NCBI GenBank assembly: GCA_026874595.1
Contig: CM049321.1
Coordinates: 24,270,479-24,334,478, forward strand
Source of the DNA: Sipunculus nudus
Lineage: Eukaryota > Annelida > Sipuncula > Golfingiida > Sipunculidae
Reading direction: 5' to 3'
Length of the DNA: 64,000 bases
In this document: in pieces, positions 12,520 to 24,189 of the stretch
Numbering within the stretch: the first letter of the stretch is position 1
How the letters are laid out: each line of letters starts with the position of its first letter
Notes under the pieces: generated by a model
What the model saw: the letters and a program-made list of their open reading frames with translations, nothing else
Database searches by the model: none
What the model was told of the DNA's origin: nothing
Position numbers and translations under genes: made by a program

Positions 12520-12845
12520 CATCTATCTTATAGACCATCTGCACACAGCTTCCTTTTATTGTGCTTATTTTTTGTCCATACATTTATGTAATAAAGTACA
12601 TATTTTCTAACAAATATCTTGACAATTAAAAATAAAATGTCACTTAAAAACTTATCATTAAATAACGAGAGATGATACATGATATAGGGTAATTGAGTAA
12701 TCTAAAAAATGAGTTATTAAAGCAATATATCATACTAGAGGGCAGCACTCTATGTGCTGGCCATTACCTCCATATAGTGGGCACCTGTATAAAGTGGGCA
12801 CTTTGGTCCAGTCCCAAGAGTGCCCACATTATAGAGGTTCCACTG
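11383..12845. mobile_element. Non-autonomous pogo-like DNA transposon with TA target site
   Basis: The ends are CAGTGGAAC and GTTCCACTG, flanked by TA on both sides (11381-11382 and 12846-12847). Each terminus contains iterated TATAAAGTGGGCAC(C) blocks: left arm about 11383-11475, right arm about 12770-12845 in inverse orientation. CAGTGGAACCTC-type ends with TA duplication are typical of the pogo/Tigger branch of Tc1/mariner. The 1463 bp interior contains (AT)n at 12443-12516 and no transposase frame. The left flank matches the end of segmental duplication 1, whose other copy lacks the element. That supports an insertion, although the right flanks differ. Confidence 0.85.
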
Positions 12846-12864
12846 TATATATATATATATATAT
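12846..12864. repeat. (TA)n at the start of R1 copy A
   Basis: A short TA run between the pogo-like element and R1. Each of the three R1 copies begins next to a (TA)n tract. Confidence 0.9.
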
Positions 12865-13468
12865 CTTGGTTTCCCCTGGGAATCTTTTTAGTGTACGGCA
12901 ACGCAGTTGGCGGCAAAATAATTGTGTTTGGTTATACTGCTTGCCGTGTGTAAATACTCAATGAGAGCTGCTCAATGTATTGAGCCGAAAGAGCAACAAA
13001 CACCCGGGCGATCATCATTGGTTGACATGCCCGAGGACCCGAGTCCCTCGAAGTGCATCTGTCTGGCTCGGAATTAGGTCAGTGTTGCACGTGAGTGCGC
13101 GTGCAGCAAGCCCCGGACTGTATGTTTACTTACCAAGTCTAGGACGTTATTTTGGCTCAGGGAACATAAATTTGTCACCATTACAAGCTGTGTTCATGAC
13201 TTATAACAGTGTACGTTTGTGTCGCTCAAGTGTAAGTATACAGCGGTCATAACACTAACAGTCATCGGTAGGTTTCTTGGTTGAAATTCCTTGGTTCCCT
13301 CATACGTCTCGGGGCTGTATGACAATCAAATCAGGTGAGTTTATAACATGAATTGTTTTGCGGAACTAGATTGCTCATTATCTCAAAATGTCTAACTCTC
13401 CTATGTGAACAAAAATGATTCTCAGAAATGGAGGTGATGAATTGATTGGAACAATTTTAAATATAATA

Positions 13469-13660
13469 CAGTGAAACCTTGGGCTGCGGACACCCCTCGA
13501 AGACGGACGTCAAACCGCTTAACGGACAGTCTCTGGGCCGACCGTTTTCACTATAGGCCTATAAAAAGAACTATCTGGGGCGGACACCCCGCTATAAAGA
13601 ACATCGAACACTTTTTATCCGCCCAACAATTAAAATCATCCGTTATAATGGACATAAATT
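13469..13660 (+). other. pogo-like terminal sequence inside R1
   Basis: CAGTGAAACCTTGGGCTGCGG at 13469, then CGGACACCCC blocks repeated in both orientations, resembles a pogo-type transposon end. The same block occurs at 20746 and 44313, so it is part of the ancestral R1. The opposite terminus was not found. Confidence 0.4.
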
Positions 13661-14724
13661 TTAATACGATACTAACTACTTAAAATATTCTTATTATTTA
13701 GACAGGTTTTCATGAGTATGAAACAGGAGTCAATATCACTCAATTTACCTAAAAAATTGTAATCTGTATCTGAATTACGTCAGTTATTCTAACATATACA
13801 CGTTTCCTCAATAGATTGTTAGTTATGATTATTTTGTAAATTTTGGCCAATGGCGAGTTATTTTTGGGATTTATTCTTGAGATCAATGTTCGTCATATCA
13901 GGCGTTATTACACTAAAGGTTATTTACAACACGCGACAATGATGACTTTGTGTTATAATAAGTGGACCTTTGTCGTTAATCATTACTTTATTGATATTAT
14001 ATTTTAGAGGTGTAAAGACTGACCGACTAGAGATATCATCTAGGTATGCGGGAGAAACTGTTTTGATGAAATATGTGAAATTCATTTAAAATTAAAATAA
14101 TATTAAAATCGTCTGATGTCTAAAATGTTCATGCCAAAATGAAGAACAAATTCACAGCTTTAAGGATGTCACGGGCCCAAGACCTTATTACAACAGTGTG
14201 AGATACGGCAATCAAGTAAATAATAACATAACTCCTTTAGCCTACATAGGGACTAAACAGGACCTATAGATAGATAACAGAAGTGTACCCTGGGTAATTC
14301 ATATTCTAAATCTCAACCTAATAAAACAACCCCCCTACATCGTACGCTCTTGTGTAGCCTGCTTATATTTGTATCTCACTCATTTTCTTTTCATTTTATG
14401 GGGGCATTACGGTGCCCCCTCCTAGAAATAATTAAAGGCGGGGACATTCGATGTCGATATCTGAAATTCCGCCCTTCCCTCATTACGAACAACGTACGCG
14501 ATTGTGGCATATTCAAAGTCATATTTTTCGTAAGGTATCTTATATAATAAAAAAAACAAGATTTGAGAATAAACACTGAAAATTAATGTTATAAACTGTA
14601 CATAACTTGAGTAAATTTATGAATTAATAATTTTGTATACTATTTCATTTCAGTTGGCTGAATATTTCAAAGTGACTGCTGGTTTATTTAATATTTTTTA
14701 CTCACAGGTTTTGTTATCATTTGA

Positions 14725-14738
14725 CCACTAGATGGCGC
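14725..14738 (+). promoter_or_regulatory. CTCF-like motif in R1 copy A
   Basis: CCACTAGATGGCGC matches every position of the vertebrate CTCF core CCASYAGRKGGCRS. Binding is inferred only. CTCF exists across bilaterians, but whether this species uses the same motif is not known from the window. Confidence 0.4.
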
Positions 14739-16889
14739 TGTAGTTAGTTCCTGCTATATATATATTCATGTATTTAATTTCATTATAGATCAATAGTATG
14801 AGTTTAGAAAATTCACTCGGCAATTGAATTATAAAATGTCTACATTTTTAAAGTCAACAAATTTATACTAAATTTTAACAGTATCATGTTTTCCGTTGAT
14901 TTAACATCTATCAGTTTTTGCTGGTATCGTCAAGAGTTCCTGCTCACGTGTTTAGTTATCATTTTGGCTACTAGATGGTGCTGCAGGTTGATCCCGCTTT
15001 TACAAGGGGACTTTGTAGTTTTTTTTTACCCCTACTGTCTCTTCTATTCTCATACTGTTATATAACATTACATTTCATTACATTACGTAATATTATGTTA
15101 TATGATATCATAGTTATTGTATTGTATGATATGATATGATATGATATGATATTATATTTTATTATATTATATTATATTATATTATCATATGTTTATATTA
15201 TATTTTATATACACAGAATTACTGATATAAAAATATTCTCTAGTTTAAATGGGCCTATTCACCTATCTTTTATAAATAATATACGCGACTTCTGGCTTAC
15301 CCTTTGTATACAGTAATAATCTTTAGGTATTTCCTGTGTGGACAAGTTTTTATTACGCCGTTGTGCTGGAGGTATGAGCTTGTTTATGGAAAGTTGTTAG
15401 TAAACAAAGCCATGTTGACAAGTAGAAAAATCTTAGATGACCGGCTACATATATGTACAGTCCTGAGCTAAAATTTTATTATATGTTAAATGCAGTGCGC
15501 AAAATTAATGCCTGACCCCGGAAATGGCAGGTAGTTTTCTCAATGGTCCGGAAAATGTAATCCAGGCACCGAACCCCTATTCCGGCATTTTTTTTTTACC
15601 ATTCATGTTACTCTGACGAAACGACAAGCGACTGTTTCCCGCCAGGGATCTGTTGACAGTTGTTAGTTTCGTGTGTCGCCGAACCGAGAATACGCCTCCC
15701 GTTAGATGACTTGTTCCGTAAACGAAATAATTCCATACATGGAATTAACACTTGTAATCTATGATGACGAAAAGTCGTTGCATACAGTGTCATAGACTGG
15801 GAGCTCACATCCACTCCTCTGGGCAAAACGTTTTGTTTTCCGCCCGAGAGAAGTAGATAAACAAATTGGAACAATCAAACATGCCGGGTCCGCTAATTTT
15901 TTTTGGTGTTGGACCCCATTTCACTAGACTAAAAAAGTTAACTTTTTAGTACTGAAATGCCAATTTGAAAATCTTTGGTTCATCTTACTTGCCACCAGAT
16001 GCCTTTGCTAAATGTGTTTTGATTATTCCGACGAACCCATCATACAGTAAACAAGTGGATATATCAAAAATGAAAAGCTTGTGTGTGGTTTGATTGGTGT
16101 TTCTTCCTATATTTAGGAAATGTTCAAAGGATTACCTTTACTTGACACAATCAGGGATGGGATTAGGCCCCTTTAAGAATCTGCCTGATGCCAATGTCAA
16201 AATTGGGGATTTTTTTGGTAAATTACAATTGGCGTGTTTAGGCAAATAAAGAAACATCCGAACAAACACAGATAAGTGGGTAAAGTATTACACAAATGTC
16301 TTTAATTTTCTTAATATTCCAAAGATTATGATCTGTGACGGAGTAGGATTACATAAATGTGCCCAACTTTCTTAATATTCAAAAATATTATTTTCAAACA
16401 AATTACTACGTATATTACCATTAACATTCTAGGAATGGCCTAGCGTCAATTGACCCTCTTGCATTACGATCAGATAAGCGCTGAGTAGGCTTACCAGCCA
16501 AATTATCCGATTGCCTACTCAGTCGGGTTGTCACGGCTAGAAATGGACGGGCCGGCTGATTTATTGTTTCCGCCAAAACAGAGTTTTGCCGATACAATGT
16601 TTTCAAACGCACGCCGCCGCCGCCGCCGCATAGGATTTCGGAGAACTCCTCCGTTACCACTAGGCAAATTTTTAAAATTTCGGAATTATCATCGGGTCAC
16701 ATGCATGTGGACAGCTGCACCCTCATTTTTGGTTGACCTCTGACCTTTCCTCTCTGCCCAGCGTCCATTTGTGCGTCTGATGCCACGCATAAACCCACAT
16801 ACTTAAGGAACCGTTTGACCTATCAGGAAAAAATGCACAAATGTAGCCCTTGGATAGCTTTATAACATACATAAGAAGTTGTGGGCCAA

Positions 16890-17620
16890 CCTGCAGCCAT
16901 TTTGCACAGCGTCCATTTGTTCATCTGCCTAAGGATAAAATCACTCATATCTCTGCAGTGAATGGACTAATCCACCGGAAATTTTGCATGTGTATTCATC
17001 CTGGAGAGCTTTCTTGATTTTATGATAGGAGGCGTCACATACATTCAGGTTCAGGCTGCAGAAATCCAGGCTTATATGTCAGGACTGGTCTGACGTATCC
17101 TCCTGAAATTTTGCATGTGTGTAGACCTCACATAGCTCTTTATCACATGCAAAACTGGTGTCGCCACCCGCAACTATTTTTGCAAGGCGTTAGTCTGTTT
17201 GTCTGCCGTTGGATAAAGTCACTCATATCTAGGCAGTGGTTTGACTTTTCTGCCTAAAATTTTGCAAGTATATACTTCTTGGATAGCTTTCTCGATTTTG
17301 CGGCAGGTGGCGCCACCTACTTTCACGTTCAGGCTGCAGACATCCAGGCTTATATCTCAGTACTGGTTTCATTCTCCTCCTGGAAATTTGCAAGAGTATA
17401 GATCTCACATAGCTCTTTATCATACGCAAGAATGGTGGCGCCACCTGCAACCGTTTGTCTGCCATGGGATAGAATCACTCATATCTCGACAGTGGTTTGA
17501 CTTATCTGCCTTAAATTTTGCAATTGTATACAACTTGGATAACTCTGGATTTTTGTGGAAGGTAGCTCAAACTACATTCACATTTCGGCTGCTGACATCC
17601 ATGCTAATATGGAACACACC
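16890..17620. repeat. Tandem ~280 bp repeat inside R1 copy A
   Basis: This is the same repeat as at 2440-3190, with palindromes at 17306-17317 and 17434-17445 and a one-base variant near 17158. Recurrent blocks are ACTCATATCT.TGCAGTGG, TTTTGCATGTGT and CATAGCTCTTTATCA. Confidence 0.75.
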
Positions 17621-17715
17621 TCTCACTATTTCCCCTTGCCACTCAATCCATGCCTCACTTCATCCGTCCCACTCTTGTTTCGGTGGATACGCGTAGTCGC
17701 TTGTCGACTACCGAT

Positions 17716-18163
17716 TGGTTGATTGATTGATTTTCTTTATTTCTTCCGTGTAACGAAAAGTAAAATCATAAATAATATGAAAAATATAACAATACAAACT
17801 CAGCAAATAATCACAAATAGAAATGTGAATTATACAGTCCACGTTTTAAGTAGGATGTTATCTCCCATAATTAAGTTACACCTGGTATTCTGAATGTTTT
17901 AGATAATGCAGCATGTACTTCCGACGGCCATAGTGCTTCTATTGTGTTTTTACACATTTGAAGAAAAATGCTGATCTGTACCAAAATATAGCTTGTTCTT
18001 GATATGTTAAACAAGAAACTGGTGCTCCAAAAAGAACAGCTATGAACTGATCTTCTTCAAACATATGCATACAAACACGGAACTCTTTTGAGAAATTTTG
18101 AGAAATCCCAAAGTTGTTCACGTTCTATTAATGTCTTATCACACGAAACTGTCACATGACATA
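17716..18163 (-). pseudogene. LINE 3' end, inverted, within R1 copy A
   Basis: On the minus strand this reads as the last part of a LINE ORF2 followed by a 3' tail whose end is AATCAATCAATC-like (GATTGATTGATT at 17717-17730 on the plus strand). The peptide includes EFRVCMHMFEEDQFIAVLFGAP and, after a frameshift, KNTIEALWPSE at about 17919-17950. The CHFCG zinc knuckle present in the paralogous copy at 25460-25530 is missing because this copy is cut at 18163, where a second LINE in the opposite orientation begins. The two therefore lie head to head. Confidence 0.7.
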
Positions 18164-19893
18164 TAGTTTAGGCATAGATTGAAGATGTTAATACAGGTAA
18201 TCCTACTCAGGCAGACGACATTGCCCTCCTGTCCTGGTCACCATCGGGGTTACAAGCCATGATTGATATATGTTATAGCTACTCAAGACAGTGGAGATTT
18301 GTATATAATTCTAATAAAACAAATATTATTACTGTTGGGGAAAGAAATCAATGTTTCCGTTAGAAAATTTACAAACGGAAATGGCGCCTTGGTAGTCGAG
18401 ATATTAAGCAAGTTAGATCTATAAAACATTTGGGGATCAGGTTAAACTCGCAGTTATCTTGGAATGAAAGTGTTTAGAAGCTTGTCGTAGGGGAAAAGGT
18501 GCCTTTTTATCGCTCATGGGAGCAGGAGTCCGACCAATAGGACTTAACCCATTAACTGGTGTAAAGACATTTAAAATAATGGTACTGCCCAAAGCGTTGG
18601 ATGGTGCAGAGTTGTGCAGCCAGATAAACACAAGTAATATGAACCAACTAGAACGAATGCTAAGATTTTGTATTAAATCAATCCAAGGTCTTCATAAGAG
18701 CACCCGCTCCGACATCGCGTTAAGTCTTGTGGGAATACCCCGTATTGAAGCTATCCTGGACAGATTAAAGCTTATGTTCTTACATAGGCTACATAGTCTT
18801 CCTTATGAAAATCCTGTAAAGCGAGCCTTGGTGGACCAAATAGGTAGTTATATACAGAGGGCAGAGATTAAAGGTAGTGTCGCTGATATATGTAATATTT
18901 TAATCAAATATGAGTTGTCGGGATGTATTCAAACCGCATTGTACAGTGAAGCATTTCCAACAAAGAGTGCATGGCCAGGCTTAATTACTGAAGCGATAAC
19001 TAACCGTGAACAAAGATTGTATGATCAACGATTAAATGTAGGGGATGACCTTAAGCTGTTTAAAATGGTAAAACCGAATATGTATTTAACATCGCTTGTG
19101 TGGCAAGCTGCAATATGTATCCCATTATCTTTGTATCAGTTCACGTTGTTAACACATTTGTTAGCATACGTTGATATAACCGGTGCTGCAACACCAGTGT
19201 ATCTGTGTCACTTCTGTGGTAATACTTTTGGAAATGCAATTGAGCACGTTTCAATCTCTTGCGATTATACTCGAGACGAAAGAGAAAACCTATGGTCATA
19301 TATTTTAGACAAACTCCCAGTAGAGGTGGGGGTGTTTCTGCATACTCGTGATGACTTTACATTCCTATAATATTTCACTACCAGCAGATGAACATATACT
19401 ATTGTTACATAGAGTGGCATTATTCTTCTGTAGCGTAAAACGAGTTATTATGGACTTATGGCCGAGTGAGATAAATTATCTTATACAGAGATGGTAGATG
19501 CCGACTTGTATGGAAGACATGAGTAGTATCAAGATTGAACTGCAGAATGAGTATTTTTGTATGCAGACACATGGCTGATGAGTGGTAGAATTCCTAGGTA
19601 AAGATCCGTATGATCACTTATTATGTCGATATGTATGCGATATAGGTGTGATTAGGTGTATATGTCTCCCTGATATGCAGTGGAGACGGGATGAGGTACA
19701 CGTCTAAATAGTAAACTCTATTAATGTTCATGAAAACAGTTGTGTGTAAATAGTAAGGTGATGAAAATTTATTCAGTGTTATGTTATGATCCTTGTTTTT
19801 TGTCATAAGTTGCGGCCTTGTGAGCCATCATTATTGTACTTTTGACTGTTACTCTCCAGTACTGGGGGAATAAAGGTTTTCAATCAATCTCTG
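18164..19893 (+). pseudogene. 5'-truncated non-LTR retrotransposon (reverse transcriptase C-terminal half)
   Basis: The first coding sequence reads NPTQADDIALLS; QADD at 18208-18219 is the catalytic YADD-type box of LINE reverse transcriptase. It continues CYSYSRQWRFVYNSNKT, the usual post-catalytic block. A frameshift near 18360 precedes KHLGIRLNSQLSWNE. The frame 18516-19370 is then open for 284 residues, covering the thumb and connection region (MVLPKALDGAELCSQ, IALSLVGIPRIEAILDRLKLMFLHRLHSLP). It carries a CCHC knuckle, C-x2-C-x9-H-x4-C (CHFCGNTFGNAIEHVSISC), at about 19204-19262. One further frameshift near 19365 leads to LWPSE at 19456-19470 and a stop at 19495-19497. The 3' end is AATAAAGGTTTTCAATCAATC. 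Everything upstream of the catalytic box (N-terminal RT, endonuclease, ORF1) is missing. The clade is uncertain. Confidence 0.85.
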
Positions 19894-20039
19894 TACTTTG
19901 TGTTCGTATATCTCTGACAGGATAAGAATCTTTACATGCGAATGCATGATCATTTTTTATCAATTATGCAAAAATGCAATCGATTTAATCGATTTTTAAA
20001 GAAAACGACCGATCATCGATTTATTCGAATAATCGGCAT

Positions 20040-20041
<2 letters not shown>
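19894..20041 (+). repeat. R1 left extension shared by copies B and C
   Basis: ACTTTGTGTTCGTATATCT, GGATAAGAATCTTT and ATCGATTTATTCGAAT also occur in the same order at 43020-43200, so R1 extends left of its (TA)n tract. In copy A this part is absent and the pogo-like element abuts the TA tract. Confidence 0.75.
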
Positions 20042-20084
<43 letters not shown>

Positions 20085-20109
20085 TATATATAATATATAT
20101 ATATATATA

Positions 20110-20150
<41 letters not shown>
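20042..20150. repeat. (TA)n microsatellite
   Basis: About 109 bases of TA with periodic ATAATA interruptions. Confidence 0.97.
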
Positions 20151-20152
<2 letters not shown>

Positions 20153-22002
20153 TGGTTTCCCAAGGAATATTTTCAGTGTACGGCAACGCAGTTTACGGTA
20201 AAATAATAGTGTTTGGCTATATTGCTTGCCGCGTGTGAATGCTCAATGAAAGCTGCTCAATGTATTGAGCCGAAAGAGCTACAAACATCCGGGCGATCAT
20301 CATTGGTTGACATGCCCGTGGACCCGAGTCCCTCGAATTGCATCTGTCTGGCTCGGAATTAGGTCAGTGTTGCACGTGAGTGCGCGTGCACCAAGCCCCG
20401 GACTGTATGTTTACTTACCAAGTCTAGAACGTTATAGTATTTTGGCTCAGGGAACATAAATTTGTCACCATTACAAGCTGTGTTCACGACTTATAACAGT
20501 GTACGTTTGTGTTGCTCAAGTGTAAGTATACAGCGGTCATAACACTAACAGTCATCGGTAGGTTTCTTGGTTCCCTCATACGTCTCGGGGATGTATGACA
20601 ATCAAATCAGGTGAGTTTATAACATGAATTGTTTTGCGGAACTAGATTTCTCATTATCTCAAAAATGTCTAATCCCCAATGTGATGAAAAATGATTCTCA
20701 GAAATGGATTTGATGGATTGATTGGAAAAATTTTAAATCTAATATAGTGAAACTTTGGGCTGCGGACACCCCTCGAAGACGGACGTCAAACCGCTTAACG
20801 GACAGTCTCTGGGCCGACCGTTTTTACTATAGGCCTATAAAAAGAACTATCTGGGACGGACACCCCGCTATAAAGAACATCGAACACTTTTTATCCGCCC
20901 AACAATTAAAATCATCCGTTATAATGGACATAAATTTTAATACGATACTAACTACTTAAAATATTCTTATTATTCAGACAGGATTTTCATGAGTATGAAA
21001 CAGGAGTCAATATCACTCAATTTACCTAAAAAATTGTAATCTGTATCTGAATTACGTCAGTTATTCTAACTTATACACGTTTCCTCAATAGAATGTCAGT
21101 TATGATTATTTTGTAAATTTTGGCCAATGGCGAGTTATTTTTGGGATTTATTCTTGAGATCAATGTTCGTCATATCAGGCGTTATTACACTAAAGGTTAT
21201 TTACAACACGCGACAATGATGACTTTGTGTAATAATAAGTGGACCTTTGTCGTTAATCATTACTTTATTGATATTAAATTTTAGAGGTGTAAAGTGTGAC
21301 CGACTAGAGATATCATGTTGGTATGCTGGAGAAAATGTGTTTTGATCAAATATGTGAAAATTATTTAAAAATAAAATAATATTAAAATCGTCCGGTCTTA
21401 CCTGTCCATGCCAAAATGAAAAGCAAATTCACAGCTTTAAGGATATCACGGGTCCAAGACCTTATTACAACAGTGTGAGATACGGCCATCAAGTAAATAA
21501 TAACAGAACTCCTTCAGCCTACACAGGGACTAAACAGGACCTATAGATAGATAACAGAGGTGTACTCTGGGTAGTTCATGTTCTAAATCTCGACCTAATA
21601 AGACGACCCCCGCTACATCGTACGCTCTTGTGTAGCCTGGTTATATTTGTATCTCACTCAATTTCTTTTCATTTTATGGGAGCATTACGGGGCCCCCTCC
21701 AAAAAATAATTATAGGCGGGGACATTCGATGTCGATGTCCGAAATTCCGCCATTCCGTCATTTGGAACAACGTACGCGATTGTAACATATACAAAGTCAT
21801 ATTTTTCGTAAGGTATCTTATATAATAAAAAAAACAAGATTTGAGAATAAACACTGAAAATTAATGTTACAAAGTGTACAAAAATTGAGTAAATTTATGA
21901 ATTAATGATTTTGTATACTTTTTCATTTCTGTTGGCTGAATATTTCAAAGTGACTGCTGGTTTATTTAATATTTTTTACTCACAGGTTTTGTTATCATTT
22001 GA

Positions 22003-22016
22003 CCACTAGATGGCGC
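22003..22016 (+). promoter_or_regulatory. CTCF-like motif in R1 copy B
   Basis: CCACTAGATGGCGC, identical to the motif in copy A, with identical immediate flanks (TTTGA and TGTAGTTAG). The function is inferred from the motif only. Confidence 0.4.
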
Positions 22017-24189
22017 TGTAGTTAGTTCCTGCTATATATATATATATTCATGTATTTAAATTCATTATAGATCAATAGTATGAGTTTAGAAAATTCACTC
22101 GGCATTTGAATTATAAAATGTCTACATTTTTAAAGTCAACAAATTTATACTAAATTTTAACAGTTTCATGTTTTCCGTTGATCGAACATCTATCAGTTTT
22201 TGCTGGTATCGTCAAAAGTTCCTGCTCACGTGTTTAATTATCATTTTGGCTACTAGATGGTGCTGCAGGTTGATCCCGCTTTTACAAGGGGACTGTGTAG
22301 TTTTTTTTTCTACCCCTACTGTCTCTTCTATTCTCATACTGTTATATAACATTACATTTCATTACATTACGTAATATTATGTTATATGATATCATACTTA
22401 TTGTATTGTATGATATGATATGATATGATATTATATTATATTATATTATATTATATTATATTATCATATGTTTATATTATATTTTATATACACAGAATAA
22501 CTGGTATAAAAATATTCTCTCGTTTAAATGGGCCTATTCATCTATCTTTTATAAATAATATACGCGACTTCTGGCTTACCCTTTGTATACTGTAATGATT
22601 TATAGGTATTTCCTGTTAGGACAAGTTTTTATTACGCTGCTGTGCTGGAGATATGAGCTTGTTTACGGAAAAGTTGTTAGTAAACAAAGCCATGTTGACA
22701 TGTGGAAAAATCTTAGGTTACTGGCTACATATATGTACAGTCCTGAGCTAAAATTTTATTATATGTAAAATGCAGTGCGCAAAATTAATGCCTGACCCCG
22801 GAAATGGCAGGTAGTTTTCTCAATGGTCCGGAAAATGTAATCCAGGCACCGAACCCCTATTCCGGCATTTTTTTTTATTTTTACCATTCATGTTACTCTG
22901 ACGAAACGACAAGCGACTGTTTCCCGCCAGGGATCTGTTGACAGTTGATACTTTCGTGTGTCGCCGAACCAAGATTACGCCTCCCGTTAGATGACTTGTT
23001 CCGTAAATGAAATAATTATATACATGGAATTAACACTTGTAACCTATGATGACGAAAAGTCTTTGCATACAGTGTCATAGACTGGGAGCACACATCCACT
23101 CCTCTGGGCAAAACGTTTTGTTTTCCGCCCGAGAGAAGTAGATAAACAAATTCGAACAAACAAACATGCCGGGTCAGGTGGAATTCAGTGGGGTCCGGTA
23201 ATTTTTATTTGGTGTTGGACCCCATTTCACTAGGTTAAAAAAGTTAACTTTTTAGTACTGAAATGCCAATTTGAAGATCTTTGGTTCATCTTACTTGCCA
23301 CCAGATGTCTTTGCTTAATGTGTTTTGATTATTCCGACGAACCCAACATACTGTAAACAAGTGGATATATCAAAAATGAAAAGCTTGTGTGTGGTTTGAT
23401 TGGTGTTTCTTCCTATATTTATGAAATGTTCAAAGGATTACCTTTACTTGACACAATCAGGGATGGGATTAGGCCCCTTTAAGAATCTGTCTGATGCCAA
23501 TGTCAAAATTGGGGATTTTTTTGGTAAATTGGCGTGTTTAGGCAAATAGAGAAACAACCAAACAATCACAGATGAGGGGGTAAAGTATTACACAAATGTC
23601 TTTAATTTTCTTAATATTCAAAAGATTATGATCTGTGACGGAGTAGGATTACATAAATGTGCCCAACTTTCTTAATATTCAAAAATATTATTTTCAAACA
23701 AATTACTACGTATATTACCATTAATATTCTAGAAATGGACTAGCTTCATATTGACCCTCTTGCATTACGACCAGATTAGCGCCGAGTAGGCTTACCAGCC
23801 AAATTATCCGATTGCCTACTGAGTCGGGTTGTCACGGCTAGAAATGGACGGACCGGCTGATTTATTGTTTCCGCCAAAACAGAGTTTTGCCGATACAATG
23901 TTTTCAAACGCACGCCGCCGCCGCCGCAGCATAGGTTTTCGGAGAACTCCTCCGTTACCACTAGGCAAATTTTTAAAATTTCGGAATTATCATCGGGTCA
24001 CATGTCTGTGGACAGCTGAACCCTCATTTTTGGTTGACCTCTGACCTTTCCTCTCTGCCCAGCGTCCATTTGTGCGTCTGATGCCACACATAAACCCACA
24101 TAATTAAGGAACCGTTTGACCTATCAGGAAAAATATGCACAAATGTAGCCCTTGGATAGCTTTATAACATACATAAGAAGTTGTGGGCC

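Larger units (their letters stand above)
12865..18163 (+). repeat. Large dispersed repeat R1, copy A
   Basis: This aligns almost base for base with 20151-25480 (copy B) and, with more differences and indels, with 43230-47130 (copy C). Landmarks in order: the CTTGGTTTCCC start; a CAGTGAAACC-type end-like block at 13469; a hairpin-rich GGCGGGGACATTCGATGTC block near 14440-14485; a CTCF-like site at 14725-14738; a (GATAT)n tract at 15120-15190; a CCG trinucleotide run near 16610-16630; the 280 bp tandem repeat with the GGTGGCGCCACC palindrome; and an inverted LINE tail from 17716. No frame is conserved between copies in a way that suggests protein selection. The class is undetermined: a large non-autonomous element or a nested mosaic. 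Confidence 0.85.

Noticed and set aside
15608-15874. Minus-strand 88-codon frame, also open in R1 copy C at 46292-46558
   Set aside because: Copy B (22893-23170) does not keep the frame, and most A/C differences change the amino acid. It looks like a chance frame in a repeat and not a protein.
16421-16743. Overlapping frames with poly-Gly or poly-Arg around the CCG run in R1 copies A and B
   Set aside because: The low-complexity peptides come from the trinucleotide run on either strand. No domain is present and copy C lacks the block.
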